Source: Chloroflexota bacterium
GTDB lineage: Bacteria > Chloroflexota > Anaerolineae > DTPP01
Direction: 5' to 3'
DNA length: 5,656 bases
NCBI GenBank assembly: GCA_012514615.1
Contig: JAAYZY010000502.1
Span: 1-5,656 of the forward strand
The notes under the pieces are model-generated. The model was not told where the DNA came from, did no database searches, and saw nothing but the letters and a program-made list of their open reading frames with translations. Below are positions 1 to 5,656 of the stretch, in pieces (positions within the stretch are counted from its first letter, which is position 1; the number at the start of each line of letters is the position of its first letter). A program made the translations under genes and the position numbers.

Positions 1-26
1 ACGGACGATCCATGTGAGGGAGAACC

Positions 27-845
27 ATGACCGAAGAGCAGGCGGTCGTCCGGGCCGGTCGCCAGCCGGCGACCATCGACTCGCTGGCCGCGGACCTGGC
101 CGCGTTGGGGGTGCAGCCGGGGATGACGTTGCTGGTGCACTCGTCCCTCAGCGCCCTTGGCTGGGTCTGCGGGGGTCCGCAGGCGGTGGTGTTGGCCCTG
201 CAGGCGGCCTTGGGGGCTGCAGGCGCCTTGGTGATGCCGACCCACTCCGGCGAGCGCTCCGACCCGGCGGCGTGGGAGGACCCTCCCGTACCTGAGGGGT
301 GGTGGGAGACCATCCGTCAGACCATGCCGCCCTTCGACCCCGACCTGACCCCCTCGCGGGGCATGGGGGCCATCCCAGAGTGCTTCCGCAAGGGGGCGGG
401 CGTGCGGCGCAGCCTTCATCCCCAGTATTCCTTTGCTGCTTGGGGGCGCCACGCAGAGCGGATCACCGCCGGCCATACCCTGGAAGCGGCGCTGGGCGAA
501 GGTTCCCCGCTGGGGCACCTGTATGCCCTGGACGCTTGGGTGCTGCTGCTGGGGGTGGGGCATGGCAACAACACCTCCCTGCATCTGGCTGAGGAGCGCG
601 CCGACTACCCGACCAAGCAGGTGGAACAGGCCGGCACGGTGGCTCTGGTGGGTGGGCGGCGCTGCTGGGTGACGTACCCATCGGTGCGTTACGATAGCGG
701 CGACTTCGACGAGATCCGCGCGGCCTTTGCCCAAGACACGGGATCCGAGCAGCAGGGTCGGGTGGCTCAGGCCCAGGCCCGGCTCTTCCCACAGCGGGCC
801 GCCGTGGACTACGCTGTGGGCTGGCTGCAGCGGAACCGGCGGTAG
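27..845 (+). CDS. AAC(3)-family aminoglycoside N-acetyltransferase-like protein
   Basis: A 272-residue protein of the AAC(3)/YokD/FrbF-like acetyl-CoA-dependent N-acetyltransferase family, full length for that family. Members transfer acetyl from acetyl-CoA to an amine; characterised ones modify the 3-amino group of 2-deoxystreptamine aminoglycosides, but many chromosomal homologues have other or unknown substrates. Visible family blocks: [14 protein letters not shown] (residues 37-50, cofactor-binding region), PTHSGE (71-76), [14 protein letters not shown] (108-121), [14 protein letters not shown] (127-140), and the C-terminal block [11 protein letters not shown] followed by [20 protein letters not shown] (159-195), which carries the conserved histidines (H179, H186) and acidic residues expected at the active site. 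No signal peptide or membrane segment, so cytoplasmic. The ATG at 27 follows GAGGGAG at 16-22 by 4 nt. It is convergent with the methyltransferase, 28 nt between stops, so it is not part of the transporter operon. Family assignment is strong; the substrate is unknown. Confidence 0.93.
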   Translation: MTEEQAVVRAGRQPATIDSLAADLAALGVQPGMTLLVHSSLSALGWVCGGPQAVVLALQAALGAAGALVMPTHSGERSDPAAWEDPPVPEGWWETIRQTMPPFDPDLTPSRGMGAIPECFRKGAGVRRSLHPQYSFAAWGRHAERITAGHTLEAALGEGSPLGHLYALDAWVLLLGVGHGNNTSLHLAEERADYPTKQVEQAGTVALVGGRRCWVTYPSVRYDSGDFDEIRAAFAQDTGSEQQGRVAQAQARLFPQRAAVDYAVGWLQRNRR

Positions 846-848
846 GGC

Positions 849-867
849 GACGGCCGGTGGTGCCGTC
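849..867. terminator. GC-rich hairpin between convergent genes, possible terminator
   Basis: The 28-nt gap between the two convergent stop codons contains a perfect 6-bp inverted repeat, GACGGC (849-854) and GCCGTC (862-867), around a 7-nt loop. Its position suits a bidirectional terminator, but there is no T-run on either side, so it is not a canonical intrinsic terminator and could be chance in such GC-rich DNA. Confidence 0.3.
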
Positions 868-873
868 CTGAGG

Positions 874-1719
874 CTAGGGGCGGTCGTTGGCGGGCGCGTC
901 TGCTGGCCGCCGGAAGAGGCTGCGCCCTTGGTGAATGGTGATCAAGGCGGTGCGCACGCGGTCGCAGAGAGCGACCTGGGAACCCTGCCGTTCGGCCTGA
1001 GCTAGCAGCGCGACGTGCAGCTTTGCCCTGGCGTCGCTGTCCACGTGGAGGTGTCGGGCCCACCAATCGGTGAGGGCCTCCTCGCTGTCGAAGATGTAGT
1101 TGGCGCTGGTCTGCAAGATCTCCGCGTCGGCGTACAGACCCATCTCCAACAGCACGGGGTAGAGATCGCCGAAGTGCGCGGGCGAGGCCGGCGGTCGGCT
1201 GGCGAAGCGCCGCAGCGCCTGCTGCCGCGCGGTGCGGTCGCCTGTGCCGATGAGGATGACCGTGTGCTCGGCCATCTGCGCCAAGCGCGCCACCACAGCG
1301 TCGACAGCGAGGACGTTGTAGAGTGAGTGGGCGGCCATGGCCAACTGGAAGGGGCCCGGGAGTTGGTCCAGAACCTCTTCGATGCGTTGAGGGATCAGGC
1401 AGACGTTTCCCATGCCTGCCCGGGCCAGGTTGTGGCGGAGTGCGCTGCACATGTTGTGGGAGGGCTCCACCGCCACCACCTCGCGCACCTGACGCGCCAG
1501 CGGCACGGTAAAGGCGCCAGTGCCTGGCCCGATCTCCAGAACGCGGGCGTCAGGGGCGAGGTAGGCGGCCAGCCTGGGCAGAACGACCTCCACGTAGTCG
1601 TTGTTGGCCACCCATTGGTCGTACCAAGCCGCGGTGCGCTGCCAGAGCGCTTCTTCCGGCTCGCCTCGCCGATCGCGACAGGACAAGACTCGCTGCTGCC
1701 AGTTCTCCAGTGCCGTCAC
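874..1719 (-). CDS. Class I SAM-dependent methyltransferase
   Basis: A 281-residue cytoplasmic protein with a Rossmann-fold methyltransferase core. Motif I is VLEIGPGTGAF (residues 60-70), the glycine-rich SAM-binding loop. VVAVEPS (81-87) supplies the acidic residue at the end of strand 2 that binds the SAM ribose. A motif-IV-like stretch, FQLAMAAHSLYNV, lies at 124-136. The N-terminal ~55 residues (LWQRTAAWYDQWV and so on) and the C-terminal ~110 residues with DWWARHLH (218-225) are probably substrate-recognition parts; I do not recognise a specific subfamily. The start is GTG at 1719, supported by GAGGAG (1731-1726) 6 nt upstream. It lies 44 nt behind the permease stop on the same strand, so it is probably the last gene of the transporter operon. 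Function inferred from context: methylation of the transported compound or of a metal chelator. Alternative: an unrelated small-molecule methyltransferase that happens to be co-transcribed. Confidence 0.9.
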   Translation of the reverse strand: MTALENWQQRVLSCRDRRGEPEEALWQRTAAWYDQWVANNDYVEVVLPRLAAYLAPDARVLEIGPGTGAFTVPLARQVREVVAVEPSHNMCSALRHNLARAGMGNVCLIPQRIEEVLDQLPGPFQLAMAAHSLYNVLAVDAVVARLAQMAEHTVILIGTGDRTARQQALRRFASRPPASPAHFGDLYPVLLEMGLYADAEILQTSANYIFDSEEALTDWWARHLHVDSDARAKLHVALLAQAERQGSQVALCDRVRTALITIHQGRSLFRRPADAPANDRP

Positions 1720-1725
1720 CGTCGT

Positions 1726-1731
1726 CTCCTC
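1726..1731 (-). promoter_or_regulatory. Ribosome binding site deciding the GTG start of the methyltransferase
   Basis: GAGGAG on the minus strand, 6 nt upstream of GTG at 1719. It supports the non-ATG start, gives the full N-terminus, and shows the methyltransferase can be translated independently of the permease 44 nt upstream. Confidence 0.7.
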
Positions 1732-1763
1732 AACCTCTGCTGGCCGCGGCCTCAGCGCTCACT

Positions 1764-2687
1764 TCACTGCGGGGGATGGGCGCTCTGGGGGTCCAGGACG
1801 TCTCGTAGGCCGTCGCCCAGCAGGTTCGCCGAGAGCACCGCCAACGAGATGCATGCCCCAGGGTAGACCATCAGCAGGGGCGCCTTCTGGATGTAGACCC
1901 GAGCGTAGTTCAGCATGGAGCCCCACTCGGCGTGGGGCAGGGGCACGCCGAGCCCGATGAAGCTGAGCCCACAGATGCCCAGGATGGCGCTGCCCAAGTC
2001 CAACGTGGCCAAGACCACCACCGGCCCCACCACGTTGGGCAGCAGGTGGCGGGCCATGATGCGGCGGTCGTTGGCGCCCAAAGAGCGGGCTGCCTCCACG
2101 TAGGGCTGCTCACGCAGGGAAAGGACCAGGCTGCGGACAACGCGGGCGAAACCGGCCCAGCGGACCAGGACCATGGCCAGGACTACGTTCTGCAGCCCCG
2201 GCCCCAGCATGCCGGCCACCACCAAAGCGAGGATGAAGCTCGGCAGCGCCAAGAGGATATCCACCAGGCGCATGGCCAGCTCGTCCACCCAGCCGCCGTA
2301 GAAGCCGGCGGCGGTGCCCACGGCGATGCCGACGGCGGTCACCAGGGCCACCACCGCGCCGGCCGCGCCCAAGGAGGCGCGGCTTCCGTACAGCAGGCGG
2401 CTCAAGGTGTCCCGCCCCAAGTGATCGGTGCCCAGCAGGTGCTGGCCGCTCGCGCCGGCCAGGGCATTGCCCACGTTGATGGCCAGGGGGTCGTGGGGTG
2501 CGATCCACGGGGCCAGGGCGGCCGCGGTCACCAGCAGGCCGAGGATCACGGCGCCGAGCATGGCCGTGGGGCTGCGCCACAAGGCCAGCCTGGCAGCGCG
2601 GGGGTACCCTGCAGCCTCATGCCGCTCCGATACCCTGGCGGCCCCTCTGAACGCGAGCGTCGCCGCCCGCTGCATCCCAGTGTCCAT
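1764..2687 (-). CDS. ABC transporter permease, NikC/DppC/OppC type
   Basis: A 307-residue inner-membrane subunit of a peptide/nickel-type ABC importer; with its partner permease it forms the channel. Hallmarks in order: cytoplasmic N-terminus; first membrane helix at about 41-63 (TAMLGAVILGLLVTAAALAP); the family signature HLLGTDHLGRDTLSRLLYGSR (82-102); a helix at about 107-130; further helices around 145-180; the EAA coupling-loop motif YVEAARSLGANDRRIMARHL (196-215), which contacts the ATPase; and the C-terminal signature LLGDGLRDVLDP (289-300). Length is normal for the family. The reading frame stays open for 151 codons further upstream, but that extension overlaps the other permease in another frame and has no transporter features. 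The ATG at 2687 overlaps the preceding stop (TGATG) and has GGAAGG 7 nt upstream, so I chose it. Dipeptide, oligopeptide or nickel cannot be distinguished from this subunit. Confidence 0.95.
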   Translation of the reverse strand: MDTGMQRAATLAFRGAARVSERHEAAGYPRAARLALWRSPTAMLGAVILGLLVTAAALAPWIAPHDPLAINVGNALAGASGQHLLGTDHLGRDTLSRLLYGSRASLGAAGAVVALVTAVGIAVGTAAGFYGGWVDELAMRLVDILLALPSFILALVVAGMLGPGLQNVVLAMVLVRWAGFARVVRSLVLSLREQPYVEAARSLGANDRRIMARHLLPNVVGPVVVLATLDLGSAILGICGLSFIGLGVPLPHAEWGSMLNYARVYIQKAPLLMVYPGACISLAVLSANLLGDGLRDVLDPQSAHPPQ

Positions 2688-2700
2688 CACGAAGCCTTCC
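2685..2700 (-). promoter_or_regulatory. TGATG stop-start overlap with Shine-Dalgarno
   Basis: The TGA of the first permease (2689-2687) and the ATG of the second (2687-2685) share one base, with GGAAGG (2700-2695) 7 nt before the ATG. This arrangement is typical of translational coupling and keeps the two permease subunits in equal amounts. Confidence 0.75.
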
Positions 2701-3631
2701 CGCGGTACTGGATGCGTGGGTCCAGCAGGCGGTAGACCACGTCCACCGCGAAGTTGGTGCAGACGAAGACCAGCCCCATGAGCAAAGCGAACCCCTGGAT
2801 GACCGGGAAGTCCCGGGCCAAGATGGAGCGGATGATGAACTGGCCCAGCCCCGGCCAGGCGAAGACCGTCTCGATGATCACAGCGCCACCCACCAGGTGC
2901 CCGAACTGCAGCCCCAGGACGGTGACCACCGGCAACAGGGATGGCTTGAGCGCATGGCCCAGGATCACCGCCCGGCCGGGCAGGCCCTTGGCGTGGGCTG
3001 TGCGGATGTAGTCCTGCCCCAGCACCTCCAGCAGACTGGCGCGCACCAGGCGAGTGAGGATGGCCGATGCCCCCACACCGAGGGAGAGTGAGGGCAGGAG
3101 CAGGTGCGCTCGGCTGCCGCGGCCCATGGCCGGCAGCCACCCCAGCTCCACGGCGAAGAGCAGGATAAGCAGGGCGCCCAACCAGAAGGAGGGCACCGAC
3201 GCACCCAAGAGGGCCAGGGCGCGGCTGGCGTGGTCGGCCAGGCTGCCGCGGCGCACTGCCGCCAGGATGCCCACCGGCAAGGCGATGAGCAGCCCCACGG
3301 CCAGTCCCCCGGCGGCCAACTCCAGGGTGGCCGGCAGCCGATCGACCAGCTCCTGCGCCACCGGCTCGCCAGAGCGCAGCGAGCGCCCCAAGTCGCCGGT
3401 CAACACCCGTTGCAGCCAGGCCAGGTACTGCAGCGGCCAGGGGCGGTCCAGGCCCAACTGGCGGCGCACGGCCAGGATCTCCTCGTCCGTGGGCTCGGTC
3501 TCCTTGCCCGGGGCGGCGATGATCTCGGCCGGGTCGCCGGGCACAAGGGCCATGAGGCCAAAGGCGATGACCGACAGCCCCAGCAGGACCGGCAGAAGCG
3601 AGAGCAGCCGTCGGGCTACATAGCTGCGCAT
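2687..3631 (-). CDS. ABC transporter permease, NikB/DppB/OppB type
   Basis: A 314-residue inner-membrane permease and partner of the NikC/DppC-type subunit encoded next. The N-terminus has the family pattern: basic MRSYVARRLL, then a first membrane helix (about 10-30) ending in VPGDPAE. A periplasmic segment, RRQLGLDRPWPLQYLAWL (56-73), is followed by GDLGRSLRSGEPV (79-91), a classic DppB/NikB signature. Membrane helices lie at about 103-127, 131-158, 178-196, 232-252 and 281-304. The EAA loop is DYIRTAHAKGLPGRAVILGH (207-226), and the family C-terminus VDVVYRLLDPRIQY is at 297-310. Length is typical. The ATG at 3631 has GAGG (3640-3637) 5 nt upstream, lying across the stop codon of the binding-protein gene, so the two are probably translationally coupled. 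Substrate class is only as good as the neighbouring binding protein: peptide, nickel or a metal chelate. Confidence 0.95.
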   Translation of the reverse strand: MRSYVARRLLSLLPVLLGLSVIAFGLMALVPGDPAEIIAAPGKETEPTDEEILAVRRQLGLDRPWPLQYLAWLQRVLTGDLGRSLRSGEPVAQELVDRLPATLELAAGGLAVGLLIALPVGILAAVRRGSLADHASRALALLGASVPSFWLGALLILLFAVELGWLPAMGRGSRAHLLLPSLSLGVGASAILTRLVRASLLEVLGQDYIRTAHAKGLPGRAVILGHALKPSLLPVVTVLGLQFGHLVGGAVIIETVFAWPGLGQFIIRSILARDFPVIQGFALLMGLVFVCTNFAVDVVYRLLDPRIQYRGKAS

Positions 3632-3638
3632 GTCCGCC

Positions 3639-5225
3639 TCACTGGGCGGTGCGGTAGGCCCGCTCGATGCTGGGCTTGAACTGAATGTCCAGCGTCAGGT
3701 CGGCCACGTCGCTCCGTGTGGCGTAGAGCGTCGTCTCGTGGTAGAGCGGCGTGAAAGGCACCTCGTCGGCAATCAGGGCCTGCAGCTCATCGTACTGCGC
3801 CTTCCGCTTGACGACGTCCATCTCGGAACGGGCGGCCAACACCAGATCGTCGGCATGGGGGTTGGCGTACCCGTAGCTTCGCCGCTGGTTCAGGCTGCCT
3901 TGGCTCCAGACCCAGTTGGACATGAAGAAGTCTGGGTCGCCGGTCATCAGAGTGTACGGCATCATGGTGATGTTGTAGTCGCCGCTCTTCAGGGCATCGT
4001 TCCAAGCTCCGGCTTCCAGAGTGACGATCTCCACGTCGATCCCCAGGTCGCTGACTGCGGCCTGGAGGATCTGGCTGATGTTCTCGTAGGGCCAGCGGCC
4101 CAGGAGGGCGGAGCTCAAGACCAGGCGTGCAGCAACCCGCTGGCTGCCCAGCGCCTCTCCGGCCAGGGCTTTGGCCGCGGTTGGGTCGTGTTGCGGGGCC
4201 ACGTCGGCCCGCACCCAGGCGGCGGCCAGCGGGGTGATAACGCTGACCCCGGGGATGCCGTAGCCGGCCAAGGCGTTGTCCAACAGACTGTGGCGGTCCA
4301 GCGCCAAGCTGACGGCCCGACGCAGGCGGGGGTCCTGGAAGGGTGGCTTGCCGCTGTTGAAGGTAAGGTAGTGCGTGGTGGCGACGCCCTGCTGGTGCAG
4401 ACGTAGGTCCGGGTTGGCCTCCACCACCGAAGCCTGCTCAGGCTGCAGCGCCCCCACATCGGCGACGGCGTCGATCTCGCCGGTCTGCAACGCCGCCAGT
4501 CGGGTGGTGGCGTCGGGGATGTACTTGAACGTCACCTGCTCCAGCCTGGGCGGGTTTCCCCAATAGCTGTCGTTGCGCTCCAGCACGATGCTGTCGTCTT
4601 TCACGTGCTGCACGAAACGGAACGGGCCGGTGCCGATGGGCGCGCCCGGGCGGCCGTCGGAGCCCAGGGAGGCCGGCGAGAGCATGGCGCTGGAGAAGTA
4701 GGCAATGAGCTGGGGCAGGTTGGGCGTCGGCCGGCTCAAGTGGAACTGCACGGTGTGATCATCCACCTTCTCCAAGCGGTCCAGGTGGGGCAGGCTGCGG
4801 TCGTACTCCTCTTGCAGTTTGGGGACGTTGAGGAGGACGGCGTCGGCGTTGAAGGGGGTGCCGTCGTGGAACAGGACGCCCTGGCGGAGCCGGAAAGTCC
4901 AGACGGTCCCCTGATCGTTGGCTTCCCAAGACGTTGCCAGCACCGGCACGGCTCTCATCTCGTTATCCAGGATCACCAACGGTTCCCACACGCCGAGCGA
5001 GCCGTGGACGATGTACCACGATGTGGCGCCTTCGTACAGGTTTCTCCCCAGGCCGATGGTGAGTGCCTGAGGAGCTGGGGTGGCCGTCGGCGAGGCTGGG
5101 GGTAGCGTGCTCGGAACAGCCGTCGGTGCAGCCGGTTGGCACGCCGCCAGAGAGGCCGCCAGGGCCAGCGCCAGGATGGTGAGCGGATGGGACGGAACGA
5201 CATGGGCGAAGCGTTTCACGGGCAT
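3639..5225 (-). CDS. ABC transporter substrate-binding lipoprotein, NikA/DppA-like (SBP_bac_5 family)
   Basis: A 528-residue extracytoplasmic solute receptor. The N-terminus has basic residues (K4, R5), a hydrophobic stretch and a lipobox ending SLAAC, so C29 is the probable lipid anchor. A Pro/Thr/Ala-rich linker (about 30-53) follows. SBP_bac_5 landmarks: WEPLV (80-84), WTFRLRQGVLFHDGTPFNAD (109-128), APIGTGPFRF (195-204), YWGNPPRLEQVTF followed by IPDATTRLAALQTGEIDA (221-253), and DPRLRRAVSLALDRHSLLDN (298-317). From memory, the order and wording resemble E. coli NikA (APIGTGP, YWG.KP, IPD.TTR, SLIDNAL), so nickel or a metal chelate is plausible, but peptide binders share much of this. The start is uncertain: ATG 5225 has GAGG 8 nt upstream, while GTG 5219 (MKRF) has a perfect AGGAGG 7 nt upstream. 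Codons upstream of 5225 overlap the promoter and are rejected. It is the first gene of the operon. Confidence 0.94.
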   Translation of the reverse strand: MPVKRFAHVVPSHPLTILALALAASLAACQPAAPTAVPSTLPPASPTATPAPQALTIGLGRNLYEGATSWYIVHGSLGVWEPLVILDNEMRAVPVLATSWEANDQGTVWTFRLRQGVLFHDGTPFNADAVLLNVPKLQEEYDRSLPHLDRLEKVDDHTVQFHLSRPTPNLPQLIAYFSSAMLSPASLGSDGRPGAPIGTGPFRFVQHVKDDSIVLERNDSYWGNPPRLEQVTFKYIPDATTRLAALQTGEIDAVADVGALQPEQASVVEANPDLRLHQQGVATTHYLTFNSGKPPFQDPRLRRAVSLALDRHSLLDNALAGYGIPGVSVITPLAAAWVRADVAPQHDPTAAKALAGEALGSQRVAARLVLSSALLGRWPYENISQILQAAVSDLGIDVEIVTLEAGAWNDALKSGDYNITMMPYTLMTGDPDFFMSNWVWSQGSLNQRRSYGYANPHADDLVLAARSEMDVVKRKAQYDELQALIADEVPFTPLYHETTLYATRSDVADLTLDIQFKPSIERAYRTAQ

Positions 5226-5226
5226 A

Positions 5227-5240
5227 CCTCCTACCTCTTT
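5227..5240 (-). promoter_or_regulatory. Tandem Shine-Dalgarno serving ATG 5225 or GTG 5219
   Basis: On the minus strand, AAAGAGG (5240-5234) and AGGAGG (5232-5227) lie side by side. GAGG sits 8 nt from the ATG at 5225, whereas AGGAGG sits only 1 nt from that ATG but 7 nt from the GTG at 5219. By spacing, the stronger site favours the GTG start, giving a protein two residues shorter that begins MKRF. Confidence 0.7.
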
Positions 5241-5283
5241 GGGGTGCGGCCTGTTGCCTCCAGTTGCAATAACGCCTGGCCGC

Positions 5284-5312
5284 AGTATAGCACCAGGGGG
5301 CACGTCTGTCAA
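5284..5312 (-). promoter_or_regulatory. Sigma-70 promoter of the transporter operon
   Basis: On the minus strand, a perfect -35 TTGACA (5312-5307) is followed by a 17-nt spacer and a -10 TATACT (5289-5284), which differs from consensus at one base. TGC directly before the -10 makes an extended -10 element. The predicted transcription start is near 5277, leaving a 5' leader of about 50 nt before the ATG. The gene upstream points the other way. No operator-like palindrome overlapping the promoter was recognised. Confidence 0.85.
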
Positions 5313-5397
5313 ACCGCTGGTCGGGGAGGGCAGAGCAGAGAGTGGAGGCAGGGGGGCCGGTCTCCGTCGATCCGAGCCAAAGTCTAGCCAAAAGCCC

Positions 5398-5426
5398 TTG
5401 ACAACAAGCCCCTAGCCCGGTATAAT
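5398..5426 (+). promoter_or_regulatory. Perfect consensus sigma-70 promoter facing right
   Basis: TTGACA (5398-5403), exactly 17 nt, then TATAAT (5421-5426): both hexamers and the spacer are the ideal sigma-70 consensus. Transcription should start around 5432-5434. The sequence just downstream does not encode a convincing protein but folds well, so this strong promoter most likely drives a structured RNA or a long leader. It is divergent from the transporter promoter, with 85 nt between the two -35 boxes. Confidence 0.88.
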
Positions 5427-5432
5427 GGGCCT

Positions 5433-5656
5433 ACCTTCAGGGGATGCCTCGAAAGAGGAGGGTCGCTGGAGGGAGGAGCCCCAAGGAATTGGAGGGCGCC
5501 TCACCGACGAAGTGCCACTTGCCCTGAGGAGCGCTGACAGGCGCGCAAGCGACGCCCCAGGCGAGGCCCAGAGCAAGGAAGCACGGTAAGCCCTTGAAGC
5601 AGTGAAATCGCTGGATGCGAACGGTAGGATCGGTCTTCTGAAGGGGAGTTCGGTCG
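5433..5656 (+). ncRNA. Candidate structured RNA or long 5' leader, family not recognised (runs to the window end)
   Basis: It begins where the consensus promoter should start transcription. Read by eye, 5434-5445 pairs with 5633-5644 (12 bp; CCUUCAG/CUGAAGG plus five more pairs, three G-U in all), closing a domain of about 210 nt. Inside are: CCUC-GAAA-GAGG (5447-5458); CCAA-GGAA-UUGG (5481-5492 core); CCUCA/UGAGG (5499-5503 with 5525-5529); a GCAA-capped stem around 5541-5553; AAGG/CCUU (5575-5578 with 5592-5595); and CAGUG-AAAU-CGCUG (5600-5613). Three GNRA tetraloops are typical of stable RNAs. No signature of RNase P RNA (GAGGAAAGUCC), tmRNA, SRP RNA, 6S RNA, T-box, cobalamin, TPP, glycine, FMN, M-box or ydaO riboswitches, or the group II intron 5' end was seen. 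The 3' end, and any terminator or downstream gene, lie outside the window. Confidence 0.5.

Noticed and set aside
1739..1756. Small GC-rich inverted repeat (around GGCCGCGGCC) in the gap between permease and methyltransferase.
   Set aside because: The stem is short and interrupted, there is no U-tract, and such palindromes are frequent in this base composition. It is not sufficient to call an attenuator or terminator.
1327..2735. Long open frames on the plus strand opposite the methyltransferase and permease (1327-1866 and 1932-2735).
   Set aside because: They are antisense to clear genes and have Gln/Gly/His/Ala-rich low-complexity composition with no recognisable domain. This is expected of shadow frames at high G+C.
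2688..3140. Upstream extension of the NikC/DppC-type permease frame, which stays open for 151 more codons.
   Set aside because: It overlaps the other permease in another frame, has a Pro/Gly/Arg-rich composition typical of a shadow frame in GC-rich DNA, and contains no family features. The ATG at 2687 has a good ribosome binding site and TGATG overlap.
5226..5312. Longer N-terminus for the binding lipoprotein starting at 5312.
   Set aside because: It would put the start inside the -35 box and place 29 residues before the signal peptide. The lipoprotein signal begins naturally at 5225 or 5219.
5444..5527. A 27-codon open frame (MPRKRRVAGG...) just after the right-facing promoter.
   Set aside because: The ATG is only about 11 nt from the predicted transcription start, has no properly spaced ribosome binding site, and overlaps the closing helix and first hairpin. 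A basic leader peptide cannot be fully excluded, but nothing supports it.
5433..5656. Assignment of the 3' region as RNase P RNA, tmRNA, SRP RNA, 6S RNA, cobalamin riboswitch, T-box or IscB-type guide RNA.
   Set aside because: The conserved core sequences of these families were looked for by eye and not found. Naming one would be a guess.
1..5656. CRISPR arrays, tRNA genes, insertion sequences and tandem repeats.
   Set aside because: No regularly spaced repeats, cloverleaf with a T-loop sequence, transposase-like protein or terminal inverted repeats were recognised on either strand.

Overview
The window is GC-rich (roughly two-thirds G+C by eye) and densely coded. It suggests a Chloroflexota-like or similar high-GC bacterium. 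The main clue is the solute-binding lipoprotein, which has a Thr/Pro/Ala-rich linker just after its lipobox cysteine, a style common in Chloroflexota lipoproteins. This assignment is an inference. The promoters are classical sigma-70 type.

Layout: an AAC(3)-family N-acetyltransferase gene (27-845, + strand) converges on a four-gene minus-strand unit. Read in its own direction, that unit is: consensus promoter (5312-5284), NikA/DppA-type substrate-binding lipoprotein (5225-3639), NikB/DppB-type permease (3631-2687), NikC/DppC-type permease (2687-1764), and a class I SAM-dependent methyltransferase (1719-874). The first three genes are tightly packed, with a 7-nt gap and then a 1-nt TGATG overlap. 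The methyltransferase follows after 44 nt with its own good ribosome binding site, so co-transcription is likely. A short GC-rich hairpin without a U-tract lies between the convergent stops (849-867).

The substrate-binding protein captures a small solute (peptide, nickel or a metal chelate; not resolvable here) outside the membrane, and the two permeases form the channel. The two ATPase subunits that such importers need are not in the window. They are either encoded elsewhere or shared with another transporter. The methyltransferase at the operon end may act on the imported compound or on a chelator, but that is inference.

The last ~430 nt (5226-5656) hold no convincing protein gene. Besides the importer promoter they contain a perfect consensus promoter facing right (TTGACA, 17 nt, TATAAT, 5398-5426). 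It is followed by about 220 nt that look like a structured RNA: a long-range 12-bp closing helix with its 5' arm starting at the expected transcription start, plus several hairpins, three of them capped by GNRA tetraloops. I could not match it to a known RNA family. It may be a free-standing non-coding RNA or the leader of a gene beyond the window edge, and it is the most interesting element here.
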